Shown here one piece after another: positions 12,155-24,267 of a DNA stretch of 64,000 bases (positions are counted from its first letter, which is position 1; the number at the start of each line of letters is the position of its first letter). The notes below the pieces were generated by a model. The model did no database searches and had not been told where the DNA came from. It saw only the letters and a program-made list of their open reading frames with translations. The translations under genes were made by a program, and so were the position numbers. Origin of the DNA: Ectocarpus siliculosus (Eukaryota; Sar; Phaeophyceae; Ectocarpales; Ectocarpaceae). The DNA is taken from NCBI GenBank assembly GCA_000310025.1, contig FN649739.1, positions 2,448,364-2,512,363 on the forward strand, written 5' to 3'.

Positions 12155-14195
12155 TGTCCGTGCGATCACCTGATCTCTTGAATTTATTGCTTACCTTGCA
12201 TTCTAGTCACGTTTGGTTCCACTTTTGTGCTTCGCGACCATCGTACACTTGCTTCCAACAATCGTCTTGGCGCCCTTCTATGGAAATTCGCGCCGATTGT
12301 TTCACTTGCCCTCATATCGTCCGTGTTTCACTTGCATTATTGTCGCTCTTCGTTTCACTTCCATTCTTCGCGACCTTCGTGTCGCCCACGTTCGGGAAAG
12401 GTTTTGGCGCCCTTGTTGCTAATTTCGCATCCGTAGGGTCACCTTCTCTCTACAATTCTTGCTGCACCTTGCATTGTTGTCCTCTTTGGTTTCACTTGCC
12501 TTCTTGGCGCCCTTATGCAGATTTTTTGCGCCGATTGTTTCACCTGCTCTCATATCGTCCTTGGGCGTATTCACTTTCTCTAGTGGCATCCTTGGTTCCA
12601 GTTGCATTCTTGGCGTCGTTTGGTTCCTTTGCAATCGCGGCGATCCCTGTGACACGTGGTTTCGACGTTTGTTTCACTTGCTCTCATCGCGCCTTCGGTT
12701 TCGCTCGCGTTCTCGCGGCGTTGGCTTCAATATGGCCTTCGCGATCACCGTGTCACCTGATTTCGAAAGTGGTCTTGGCAATCTTGTTCATGTTGGCGCC
12801 AGGTGACACGGTGGTCGAGTATTTTGCTGAAACCAAGGGCGTCGAGGATGGGAGTATATCCAGGCTCCAAGGAAAATAAACGTTTTCGACAACGGTCTTG
12901 GCATCTTTGGTTGCAAATTCAAATTCGAGTCCATGGTTTCACTCGTTCTCCAGGCATCCTTGGTTGCAATTGCATTTTTCGCGGCGTTGGGTTCGATACA
13001 AGTCCTGGAAAACTTCGTGTCACCTGCTTTCGACAACGATGGTGGCGCCCTTGGTTTGGATTAGGTCACCTTGGTTCACTTGATCTGTTGGAGTCCTTGG
13101 GGTTACTTCCATTTTTGGGGCCTGTGATTTCAGCGTTTTATGCGACCTTTGTGTCACCTGCTTTCAACAATTGTATTTGTACCGTTCGTTTCAACTTGGC
13201 GCCGTTTGTTTCACTTGCTGTCTTGGCGTCCGTGATCTCGCTTGCAATCTCCAGGGCTTCACATGCATTTTTGTCGACCTCTGTATCACCCGCGGCGTTC
13301 AGCAACGGTCTTGAGGCCCTGGTTTAATTTTGGCGCCGTTTGGTTCACTTGCCCTCTAGTTGAGATGAGTATTTCACCTGCTCTCTAGGTGATTTCCGTT
13401 TCGCCTGCTTTCGACAATGGGCTTCATGCACTTGGTTCAAACTTGGCGCGGTATTATGCACTTGATCTATCTCCCGGCGTCCTTGGTTTCACTTACCTTT
13501 TCGGCATTCCATAGTTCACTTGCAATATTTGTGTCCTTGGAATCTGTTTTGGACAATGGCCTTGACGTCGTTTGCGAAACGTTTGGAGCCGAAAGTTTCA
13601 CTTGCTCTGTTGACGTCCTAGGTTTGATATTCATTCTTCGCAACCTCCATGTCACCTGCGTTTTGCAATTTCGGCTTGAATTTGGCGCCGTTTGTTTCAC
13701 TTGCTCTCTTGGCGTCCATCTTGTACATGCTCTATTGGCACCCTTGGTTTCACGTGCAATCTGCACACCCCTTGGTTCAATTGCATATTTGGCGTTCTTG
13801 GTTTTCAACTCCTCGCTTCGTAACCCTTGTGGTATCTTCTTTAGACAATGGTATTGGCGCCCTTGCTGGGTTCCGTTTGGCACCGTTGGCTTCGCTTGCT
13901 CTTTAGGTGACTCTAGCTTCACTTCCATTCTTCGTGATCTTGGTGTCATTTGCAACCGACCATGAATTTGGTCCCCTTGATATACATTTTGGTACTTGTC
14001 GTTTCATTTGGTCTTTTGGCATCCTTGGATAAGCGCTTCCCTTTTTCGCGACCTTCGTGATACCTGCTTTCGACAAGGGCCTTGGTGCCCTTGGTTTCAA
14101 GTTGGTGCCGTATGTTTCACTTACTCTATTGGCGTCCTTAGATACTTGCATTCTTCGTGACGTTGGTATCACTTGCTTTCGACAAATGAGAGTGT
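12155..14195. repeat. degenerate satellite, period roughly 110-140 bp
   Basis: The segment is built from recurring words in a fixed order: CGCGACCTTCGTGTCACCTG, CTTTCGACAATGG, CTTGGCGCCCTTGG, GGCGCCGTTTGTTTCACTTG, then TTGGCGTCCTTGG. The GTGTCACC-type word occurs near 12380, 12745, 13015, 13150, 13280, 13400, 13650, 13830, 13940, 14060 and 14160. Copies are diverged and some are missing or merged. Long open frames exist on both strands (for example 12154-12879 + and 13467-13955 -, the latter Lys/Ser/Thr-rich), but they follow the repeat composition. I regard it as non-coding satellite, though a translated repeat is not excluded. Confidence 0.7.
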
Positions 14196-14359
14196 AACGC
14201 AGCAAGGGTGCCACATGGTAGGACATATTCTACAGTATATTATCCTTTGCAAGTGTTCTTAAACACCCGGGACTGGACTCTGTAGTCCAACCTCTTCCAT
14301 GCTCCTCTTGCCAGGGGAGCGCGGTGACAACGCGGGCTGTCCGCAAATTTATCCCGCCA

Positions 14360-14735
14360 ATAGACCGACACTTCATTGATTCATTATTTCGTTTCGAATT
14401 GCGTATATTGTTTTGCGGCTAAACCCCGAGCGAAGCGAGAGATTCCAACCTGGCAGAGAGCACATTTCCCTAGACACCAATCTACGCCCTTTGAATCGGG
14501 CCTGCGCCTCTTTGCCCATCTGTATTGTCTCTCTCTCTTCCCCAAAAGAACAACCGAGCGTTCTCTTTCCTCCGGTGAAGGGAATTTGTTTTTCTGCACG
14601 CAATAGTCTCAGATGATCAAGTCCCGAAAACCATTCATCATTTTCTTCGTGTCCTCATTTTCCTCCCACCTTTGAAAAAATGGCGCGGGTGGGATAGGTG
14701 TGTGGGTAGGAAAATACTCAATTGTCAGCCGCTGC
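14360..14735 (-). repeat. dispersed repeat copy C (inverted)
   Basis: The reverse complement carries TATTTTCC-TACCCAC, AAAGGTGGGAGG and then GGGACTTGATCATCTGAGAC, ending in GCGTGCAG. Its inner part (CCCCGAGCGAAGCGAGAG, TTTCCTCCGGTGAAGGGAA) matches the inner part of the unit at 16120-16800. It is one of at least three related copies in the window, probably a non-autonomous DNA element end. Confidence 0.55.
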
Positions 14736-14923
14736 TGAGGTTGGTAAACCTCAGCAGAAGCCTGTTATGGGTCTACCTCGCGAACTGTTTCTCTCTGAGC
14801 TATTATTGTCTCTGGCAGGCAAACATTCTTTGTGTGAACAGAAAACTTGAACAGAATGGTAAAATCATGCAAGCCCTTGTCTCGTCTGGCCCCGTGTACG
14901 TAGCACTTTCCCGGGTACCCCAA

Positions 14924-15250
14924 TCAATATGGGCGGCATGGCAGTTCGAGATGTATCAATACACCCGGTTTGTTTGTCGTCAACGTCTCCTGTGTCTGCG
15001 CCATAAAAGCCAAGTTTGTTGCCGAAGACGGAATAAACTGTGGCAAATTTTGAATGTACCGGGGCAGAGCTTTTAGGAGTTTAATTTCGCGGGTGAACCC
15101 GGCAATACACGGTGAAACCCATTCATGTGCGGGCCACACGCTTTCAAAACGTTGCACCTCACTCAATGAATCAATCAAGGAAATGAGACACCAGAGTAGA
15201 GGTGCCGTCACCGGGGCAGCAAAGAAATCACCGTGCATATAATCTGCCAT
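14924..15250 (-). CDS. unassigned ORF, 108 codons
   Basis: This open frame has a fairly protein-like composition (for example FTREIKLLKALPRYIQ and LPQFIPSSATNLAF). I cannot assign it to a family. It lies between two copies of the GGGGACTTG repeat family, so it may belong to a mobile element rather than a host gene. No splice context supports a longer gene. Confidence that it is expressed is low. Confidence 0.2.
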   Translation of the reverse strand: MADYMHGDFFAAPVTAPLLWCLISLIDSLSEVQRFESVWPAHEWVSPCIAGFTREIKLLKALPRYIQNLPQFIPSSATNLAFMAQTQETLTTNKPGVLIHLELPCRPY

Positions 15251-15498
15251 GCGGGTTTGTCAACATACCGACGCGATTGCTTTGGGTGGGGTGTTCGCTC
15301 CAAATAACCTACCGATTGTAGATGGAGTCAAGAGAGCGGGAAAAAACAACGCGGACGTGCCAGAGCATCAGCAACACGTTACTTGAATTGTTCTGGGGAG
15401 AGGACGGGCGTGCGTGTAGATGATATAAAAGCATGCATGGATTCCTGGGTGTGGGTACTACTGCTGTGCTGCAGCAGCTCGACGTGAATATTCGCTTG

Positions 15499-15525
15499 TG
15501 TGTGCGTGCGTGCGTGCGTGCGCGT
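15499..15525. repeat. (GTGC)n microsatellite
   Basis: A run of GTGTGTGCGTGCGTGCGTGCG type. It is simple sequence with no associated gene. Confidence 0.7.
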
Positions 15526-16119
15526 TTTTGCGATCTTCCTCTCTCTCCTCGCTGTAGCGGTTCTGGCGGGTGCTGCTGCGTGTTCGTCATCGACACTCAG
15601 TGTGGATTGACATTGCGAAACTTCGTGCACACACAGACCAGAGTAGTCTCTGCTGCTGTTGGCGTCTGGTATGCGCCAGTTGCAGCGCCCAGGCTCCCGC
15701 CTGATGTGTGTCGATCTCTGAACTGGTTGGTTCGAATGAGGTGAGCGCAGAAAAAAAAGCGTCGTAATTGCCAAAATTACTCGAAAATAGACAAGACGCC
15801 AAGAAGGCGCCAAGTTAAATGGAGACAGCTGATTGGCGGACGCCAAGTTAAATCTGTCCCGGTGCCTTTTTTTTGCTGCGTAAATTGTTGAAACCGAAAG
15901 AGTTGAAAGCATCATTGTTGGAAAACTGGGGACTGGTATACGTAGATTAGATTTCGCGTGCCCCCCACCAAACGTTCTGGACGCCATAGGACTTCCCAAA
16001 GCACACGTGCACCGGTGTCGTAGGTTGTAGCGCTTGTGGGCGCAAGAGAGGATCATCGGAGTACGTGGGCCCGCCGAAGGATTGAGGCACTGGCCAACAT
16101 AGAAGAGGTGGCCAAGAAC

Positions 16120-16800
16120 GTAGTGTTTTTTTCCCGCCCACCCATCCTTTTTCTTTTGAAGGTGGGGGAACGGAAACAGCAACATAGCCCTCATTTCCTT
16201 TGGTGAAGGTTTCTAGAGTTTCTTAAGGTTGTAGTTGAATGGCCGAGTACCAGTTGGGGACTTGGTCACTCCAGACCCCTGCGTGCAGTAGCAGTAGTAG
16301 GTTTACCCCCCAGCTGGATTTAGCTGACTTACCTGCGAAGAGAGAGAAACAGACAGTTTTTGAGGGGGATCGGGCGCGAGGATTGTGTGTTTTTCAGCGC
16401 CGGTTCCAACCCATTATCTCTCTCTATCCTAGGCGGTCTAGGAACCGATAATGATGAAGCAACTCGAAAGAATCAACAAACAGACCTGCACTGTATTGTT
16501 TTTGCTTCGAAAGTTTCGCGTTTGTTATTCTTCTTCCGAGCCCCGAGCGAAAAGGAGGAGATACCGGCCTTGCAGAGAACACTTTTCCCTCCGACCCGTT
16601 TCTACCTCCTTTCTATTGTGCGTCTCCCTCTCTCCCCATATTAATCTCTCTCTCTCTTCCTCTTTTCTCTCCAAACAGCAACCGAGGTTTCTGTTTCCTC
16701 CGGTCAAGGGAAAGAATAATTTTCCACGAGATGACCAAGTCCCCAAATAATGGCACCCTACTACATTTTCTTCGCCAACATGGCACTATTCATGCAGTAG
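16120..16800 (+). mobile_element. MITE-like unit with inverted ends (copies B and D)
   Basis: The left part has TTTCCCGCCCACCCATCC, a GAAGGTGGGGG block and then TTGGGGACTTGGTCACTCCA followed by CTGCGTGCAG. The right part ends with GATGACCAAGTCCCCAAATA, the inverse of the left motif. The internal sequence (CGAGCCCCGAGCGAAAAGG, TTTCTGTTTCCTCCGGTCAA) matches the copy at 14.4-14.7 kb. No transposase is encoded. I infer a non-autonomous DNA element; exact ends and target-site duplication are not established. Confidence 0.5.
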
Positions 16801-19800
16801 AATTGGTTAGTTATTGTTTATGACTGCCACACCGTTCCTTCCCCGGATTGCCCCCCGACTCCGTCACTTCGTAGCGAATTGTTTCATTAATCCTCGGTAT
16901 GTTTATTGTCTACGGTATGTACATGTAGCCTTAGTTTCCTGCCGTTCGCAATTGGTCCGCCTGCTGGCACTGTCGTTATTGTACTGCAGATTTTCGTAGA
17001 AATACACACAAACTGAACATTTTCCTTGGTCAACACATTAGCGCCGTCGACGCTATTGAAAGAAGCAGAAACAATGTAATTGCGACGGTTACTCTATCGG
17101 GCTGACTATCTATGTAGAATCCCTCCGCAGTTGTCGATCGCGCTGTCGCGCATACCGTCATCATCCCCTATTCTGCATACCTCCGCACTTCTCCCGCCCA
17201 GGATATTGTTTAGATTTCCGAAGGTAAGCCGGCTGCCATGGTTTGTCTGATTCATTTCCTCGCATCCATACAAATGCACGTCTTGGCTTGTCCATAGAGC
17301 GCGACCTGAGAGGTATTTGTACCTGACTCTTGAGACGAAGTAGTACTGAAGCATATGGCTACATACTGTAGCTTCTTGTTCAGCATTCCGTCTGCCAACG
17401 TAGACACTGCGGATGCCTAGCGTGCCCGGCAGAAGGTCGCCCTTCCGTCAGAACGCCCCATCGTCCGGAGCTCGACGTGTTACTTGGTGTCGAAGAGCAT
17501 GATATCGCATCTGAAGTCTATCACAGAATGGAACATGGCAAACCGAGGGTGGTGGTAGTCGCCTTCTTCGAGATCTTCCTACTCAACAAGCAACACGTTC
17601 TCAACACCAACCCTCTATTCATGTCTGTATAATTTCGTCACCACGATTGTTTATGTAGCTTGCAGCTTCTACCTACGGCAAGGTGCTGCCTTCCTAGAGG
17701 AAGAGATCCGATCCAGGGTCAGATAAACTACGTACGTCGGTTGAGCCAAACATTTTTCAGTTACAGCAGCGGGCAGCAGCAGCTGCCGTTACAAAAGTCG
17801 ACTATTGTGCACGTCGATTACTCACGAAAGCGTGTGTGTGAGGTGCGGAAAAGTCACCTCGCTTAGATCCGAGTTATGTAGGTATTATCTACAAGTAGGC
17901 CGCACTAGGACAGGGTTTCGAGGTTATTAGGGAGGACATCACCACGATCGGCCTGCTGTGGATCGGGTCACTGCTGCTGTGTGCATACAACGATGGATCT
18001 CACAGGTTTTGGTGCCGTTTCGGCAGCAAAGGACAGTTAGTTGCGCCGCATTGTTCGCACGGGCAGGTCGCAGGTGCATAATCTGCTGCTGGAGGCCTCT
18101 CCAGGATCTACTCAGGGCGGCTTTCTCGGCGTGCCCGTGCCATTGGCGCCCTGCACAACAGAGCAATTACGTCTGACAAAGGTACGCTGCGCTTCGGATG
18201 CCTGGTGACTGCTTTTTCGAATGTATGCTGGGACTTCGTTTGTGACAAAAGAGCAACATGAGCCGTAATGTCTTGGCGGCCCTGGACGGGACAGTCTGAA
18301 CTGTGTACTGTAGTACTTGTATTCTGTTCCTGTACCTCGGACTTAAAATAGGCTATCCTCCACACGGTATGTGCTTGTAATATCTGTGCTTGCAAGAAAA
18401 ACACGCCTAAAGGAGTAGTCTACTCATCGTCCGAGACAGGGGCCTTCACACTACAGTGTATTGAAGTCTACATCAACACCGCGGACTGTGTTGCCATCAG
18501 GATTCTGTCCGAAAGCCACGTACACCGGATGCGTAATGCCTATAACAACGTACGGCGCAAGCTAGTATCTCGTTTTCTGCATGCTGTACCCTGCCCACAA
18601 CGAATGGTTCGGCAAACAGCATTAGACAAGTCTTCTGCAGAGGTTGCGTTTGCATATATTGGCGGACAAACGCCCCGACTCACAGCAACACATCGATCGA
18701 AATCCGCTCAACGTTCGGAAAATGAAGCTGACTTGCTGAAACTAGGGCCCGTTACGGAGGGATGCAAATATATCAGCGATAGTCCACTCGTTAACATCTG
18801 TACGTGCATTGTGGTGGCGGGGACAGACTGTATCGCGTCAACCGAGGCACTCACAATCAGCGAGTTTTGGCATTACCGTACCTGGCAGCTCGCCGATGTA
18901 ATTTCACATCCTAATGGCATGAACCCCGGGATCGACGTTCGCCCCAACCTTTACCCGTTGTACATGCATTGCTCGGCGAGCAGCCCGATCGATCAGCTCC
19001 TTGGACGCTGACAAGATGGATACTATTGCACACAGATGGAAGCGAAACTCGCGCACCATCGACAGAACATCAACATCGGGAGAGTTGGATGCAGAAGCAC
19101 TCCGTCATCCAACTGATTTTCAACGCACCATCAAGTGAGCGGATACCTGGTCAAACATTGTATTGATACAACACCGGGGGAATAAACGACGGATGAGGGA
19201 ATGGGCGCTTTGGAAGACGCTCTATTCGAGCTCAATTCGGTCCTCTCCCCGTCGCTCCCTGTTGAATGATGCGGCACCTTACATATCACAACGTACTGCA
19301 GCGCATGGTTAGCAGGCGTGGAGGGATGGGGGACAACGGCTCGTCATGAAACGCGCCCTACTGATGGGTTCTTCACACAGCTGTCCTAGCTGCTAGACAA
19401 TCGCCAGCCCACCCGTGCTACGCGCTACGAAACACGGGCATGCGTTTGCACTGTTCCGAAGAATCAATCGGGGGATCTTGCAACCGACCGAGTACACTGT
19501 ATCACTTGGGACTCTCTAGTTGTTGTTTTTCGGAACCTCCCACCTGCCTTTTTTGCATCTAGAATACGTCGGGCTGCGCGTGCGGTTAACCTATCGTCTC
19601 CTCTAAATGTCAGGTCGGTGGAAGAATGTACGGCGGAGGCAGGGCATGGAGTAACGTCTAATGCTTGGAGGAAACGACTAGAGTCGGCAAAAAGCGAGGT
19701 CAAGACGGCTTGCCTGAAAGCCATCTCATCAAAGGGTACAAGACCAGGTGTGTGCACATGACGTTCTTCCGCGGAAACTCCGCAAGGATATGTGGGAATT

Positions 19801-20799
19801 TCGGCTGGGTGCGTATGTTTTCTCAATTGCATCGACCGTGCTAACCGGCTGACCAATAACCGGGCGTCAACGCGTGTTTTGCTGCGGTACTGGGGTCAAT
19901 TCTCATGCCCGTGTTGTATGCATACATTACTCCCTCCATACAATGGACCAGCGGCACAACAGCGGCAATGGTGCATCTGAGAGCTCCGTCTATCATCATT
20001 CCCGGGGTTGAGAGATTCTCTAGACTGCTTGCTGGCGCGTTTCGGGCGTCGATAACGTTCGTTCAACGGTCGTCTACGAAGCGACTTGTACCTATTGGTT
20101 GAAGCAAGAAATACCTGACTTCACCTCTCCTGCTGTTGCTTCTCGGTGTGCACTTTCCGAGCAGATGCTATCCTCGAGGCCGCTAACGTCTTCGTGGAGA
20201 AAATCTCTTCCACCTACACGGACGAGAAAGTCGACCAAGTGAAAACTTTCAGGCAAGAAGATCAGATGCGTTGGTGTACATTGGATACATACGCATTCAT
20301 GATTGGGATACGGCATTTTGTCCATGCACGACAATTTCTCCAGTTTTCCCCCAGCACCAAGATGCACCTTTCCCGCCGTAGGGGAAGAAGACGCCGTGAG
20401 CGTCAACACCGACATGAACGGAGAGCGGCCTCGAATCCTACCGTGAACCCCGGAGAGAGACAGGAATGGGGCCGAGGAGGAAAAGAAGGCCGGAAGTACT
20501 AGCACCAGGTGAGATGTTTGATATGGAGTTGTTGCTTTGTGTTGATGCTGCTGTTGTCGTGGTGGCCGACCTCGTTGTAGTTATCGTTGCTGGCGTTGCG
20601 GGATGTCATTGTCGTCGTTGTTGGTGGTGGCATTGTTGTTTCGTGGTGCCGCCTGTTGCTGGTTGGAAGCTGGGTCGATGTGGAAGTATGTTTGTTGACG
20701 TATGGCCTCACCCTATTTGTTGTACGCATGTGCCATGTACACGTTGCGCGTATTTCAGCGTTCTCTCGACCCTGTTCATACCATAGGAGAACGCTTCGT
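16801..20799. other. gene-poor stretch, nothing recognised
   Basis: Open frames occur (for example 18529-19011 +, 160 codons; 19464-19856 -), but none shows a recognisable family, convincing splice partners or a conserved motif. Some of 20.1-20.5 kb (the PAVGEEDAVSVNTD frame near 20370-20445) could be upstream exons of the SENP-like locus that follows, but this is not supported enough to annotate. Confidence 0.4.
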
Positions 20800-20985
20800 T
20801 CCCACGAGGGTCCCGCGAGTAACCCGATACTTTTTTACTATCCGCCGGAGGCGTCGGCGAGAGACAGGGTCGCCGTCAGTGCCAGTGACGAATAACGCCC
20901 CCAAGAGAGGAAATGGTTGAACGACAACCCGATCGATCTGTACCTGGGGTTAGTAGGCATGTGTCGTGCCACAAGCGTATCCGTA

Positions 20986-21085
20986 CGCCTAAACCTAGAC
21001 CTACTTTTAGCGTAACTCTAGTCCTCCTAACCCTGGAACTCCAACGTCAGCGTATGTCTAACCCTAGTGTTAACCCTGAACCTCG
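20986..21085. repeat. degenerate telomere-like repeats
   Basis: The stretch is rich in CCTAAACC, CTAACCCT, TCTAACCCTAG and TTAACCCTGAAC words, variants of the (CCCTAA)n telomere repeat. The array is irregular, with no perfect run of more than about two units. It lies in an intron-sized interval of the SENP-like locus and may be an interstitial telomeric relic. Confidence 0.45.
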
Positions 21086-22518
21086 CTCTACCTCGTAAGT
21101 GCCACAGGCGTAGCGATAGGCATAAGCTTATTGGCCAATCGGGGTCACACAGCAGAAAGGCCGAGACAAACGTTTTCTGTTCTGCAATATTCTGCTGTGC
21201 CTCTCACAATATTTAGAAACGAATCAACCGCTCCTTCCTTCGTCGACTGTGAGCTGAACTGTTACTTACACGCGGACTATGTGTGTACGTTTCAGCCCGA
21301 TCTATTCAGGCGTCCGTCTACGCCTTTCGGAATACATTTGATGTATCAGGCGGGTGTCGTACAGGATATGGGTAATAACAAAGGGCAATCAAATACGTTC
21401 TGCGTCGTGGCGGATGTTATCTATGGCCGTGTGCAATGGTGATAATTCACCCCCCACGGTGAAGCTAAGACCGACAATCTCCCACCTGCGAGGCTAGATG
21501 ATGGTTTGGTCGAGGCAGGGTTGGCTCTTGTGGCATGGAGCTGAAAAACGGCTGTATGGGGCATGGGCGCTGTTTATCCCGTATGTCGTGAGAGCATGTG
21601 GGCTTCGGTCCTAGAGTTCGCACCCCATGGGATGTCCGCTGAACACTGATAGTTAGAGCAGGTTTTACTCCGAGTGTATCATACGCGAAATACACGAAAC
21701 GGCTGGTGTGCTGCTTGTGGCGCGCCTGTTTTGTACAAGCGCGCAAAGATCGAACTTCCTTTCGGCACTTAAATTCAAGCACAGCCGTGCCTTACCGAAT
21801 ATGAGGCGTTTGGTTTGCCGGGATGCCCAAGCAACCCATGACATACATATCTGGTTTGGCGCATCAAACGAAAGCGTATGATCAACGTCCTGCACGCTTG
21901 TGAAACGCAGCCTGGGCCGGCGAAAACCCGGAATAACGCTACGCCCCGGGATTGTCGGGATGCGAGGTCAATGGCCTAACGACTACGGCATGCGTTTACA
22001 TCATACACCCCCTACTCACCATCTATGCGAAACACGGTCGTATTGGTGCAGGCACATGACCCGAGAGGCGTTTCGACAGCGGGGCACGGGTGGCGGCGGT
22101 GTTGGTACCGGCCACGACGGCGAGGATAGTCGTGATCCCGGTGGTGAAGGCGCGAGCAGTGGTAGTAGTAGCCAAGATGCTGGTCCTCGCGGTGACGCGG
22201 AGCGTTGGAACGGTGGCGGCGGTAGCGTCGCCGCTGGTGCTGACGGCAACCAAGGAGGTGATGCTCGTGGTCTGGCTGCTGCTGCCGCTCCTGCTTGCGA
22301 TACCGGCGACGCCGCCGCTGCTGTTGTGGGTAGTGGTGGTAGGACAAAGCCGAATTGTGGATGTATGGATGAAACCAAGGTGCACATATTTTCGTCGTCC
22401 TTCTTCACCAAGCTCGTGGAGAAGGACATCGACGAGTTCAATGTAAGTCAGTCTCTTTGTGTGATGCATGAGTGTGTTGGCGTTAGCGTCGATCGCGATA
22501 GCCGCTGACGTACGGATT

Positions 22519-22539
22519 TGTGTGTGTGTGTGTGTGTGT
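22519..22539. repeat. (GT)n microsatellite
   Basis: About ten GT units just downstream of an exon donor at 22443, within an intron of the SENP-like locus. Confidence 0.8.
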
Positions 22540-24016
22540 TTCTTTCAGTAGCATAGACCGCGCGATATAGCCGGGAAAATACGTCTGCGCTGCAGTTGAG
22601 TTGAGTATTATGCGCAATAGCGCTTTTTGTGGTGTGTGTGTGCTTCTCGCCGTGTTGGCCTTTAACCATAAACTATTACGGCCCAGCTATTCGAGGGTTT
22701 GTATCTCCTCGATCAGACACTGACGAGGACGCGAAGCACACGTAGCTTGGTGAATCTCTCCCATGATATTTGGAACGAATTTCCTTCACGAAAGGCAAGG
22801 ATAATTTACTTGGCGACCCCCGCCTTCCCCTGCAACGGGTTATCGACGATCTAACTACGACAATGCCCAAGCTGGACCTACTACTGTACCCTCACTCTGA
22901 CTCCCTCACGAATTCCTATTATTCGCACACCCTCTGCCGCTTATCAGGCGGCGTACGGCGGTGTCAAGCGTTGGTCCCGGCACGTGGATCTCTTCTCGAT
23001 GAAGTTCGTCATGGTACCGGTGGTGGAGGACGAGCACTGGCGCCTCGCGTGCCTATGCAACCTGAACAAGCTCGAGGTGCGGTATCTACGGCGGTATCAA
23101 TATTGCGTCATACGGGAGATCTTAAGCAACTACCCTGGCAGACTGCGTGTCGGCAGACTACAGTAGTAGACCCACACGGAGATAAGCCGAAGGTACCGTG
23201 CAGACGGACTTTGTTTCTATTGTCTTTGGTGTGCCGGCCAAATGAGGGTTCAGTCAGCCACCGTGTGCTACTTTAGCTCTTGTGGTTTTCAGCAGATGGC
23301 GTTGAAATCAGGTAAGGTATCCATGGGACAGCGTCGCTCCTGCCTTGCACCCTACTCTTGGCGAAGTTCATTATCTAGACCTGTGAGGGCACAAAGTGCA
23401 AGTACTGCTGCCTCTCGTTTGATTCGAGCAGGATTTGATCAGGGCATGCATGTTTCCTATGTACAAGGTTCGCCAGCTAACGCACCGCTATTCCTTGACC
23501 TTTGGCGCTGGGGACTACCAAAATGAAAATACAAACGTGTGTAGGTGGGCAAGGGATCGATGGTCTACCACAGCGACGACGCCCGGCCGTGTATGTTATT
23601 TTTGGACTCGCTCGGTAGCAAGGGTCACGACTCCGCGGACATCCACGAATACCTGTCCATGTAAGAGGAGGGGGGAGAGCCAGAGATCATTGCACCAACC
23701 AGCAAGGGATAAGCACAGTTGGTTGTTGTTGATGATGATGTCACCGTTGTTGTTGTCGTCGCTGCTTTTCTTGATGCTTCTCTGATAACATGGTTTCATT
23801 CACACCTCGCGGATGAAGAACCGAGCGATCAATCTCGTCTAACTTGACATGCCTATGGACGATCTGATTCGCCTGGTACCTGCAGGCGAAGTGGAAGGAT
23901 ACCGGGCGAGGCGATCTTGTGTTTGATCCGGATGTTCTTCCCCTCGTGTGCCCGCAAGCGCCCACGCAGCCGAACGCCTACGCCCGCGGAGTGTACGTTC
24001 TACGCTTCGCAAAGGG

Positions 24017-24267
24017 AAGCTCCAGCTTGTGCCCGTGCATGGTTTGCACAATCTCCGCTTACTACTTAGGGGATACAGGGCTGAGCCGCTCTATTGGTGC
24101 GATTAGTCGTGGATGCACGAACATACAATTGAAGCTCCAGCTTGTGCCCGTGCATGGTTTGCAAAATCTCCGCTTATTACTTAGGGGATACAGGGTATTA
24201 CTTAGGGGATACAGGGCTTAGCCGCTCTATTGGTGCGATTAGTCGTGGATGCACGAACATACAACTG
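24017..24267. repeat. 115-bp tandem duplication with nested 22-bp duplication
   Basis: The block beginning AAGCTCCAGCTTGTGCCCGT at 24017 is repeated from 24132, nearly identical. Inside the second copy, TATTACTTAGGGGATACAGG is itself doubled. The first copy starts inside the ARG exon of the SENP-like locus, so its 3' splice region is duplicated. Confidence 0.8.

Noticed and set aside
12154-12879. 241-codon plus-strand frame taken as a gene
   Set aside because: It follows the satellite repeat composition, with no start context, domain or splice partners; kept only as a repeat finding.
18529-19011. 160-codon plus-strand frame as a gene
   Set aside because: No family, no splice context and no upstream or downstream exons could be supported.
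22012-22469. Four overlapping long frames at 22.0-22.5 kb
   Set aside because: GGC/GCC-rich sequence stays open in all frames; only the frame ending in FSSSFFTKLVEKDIDEFN fits the SENP family.
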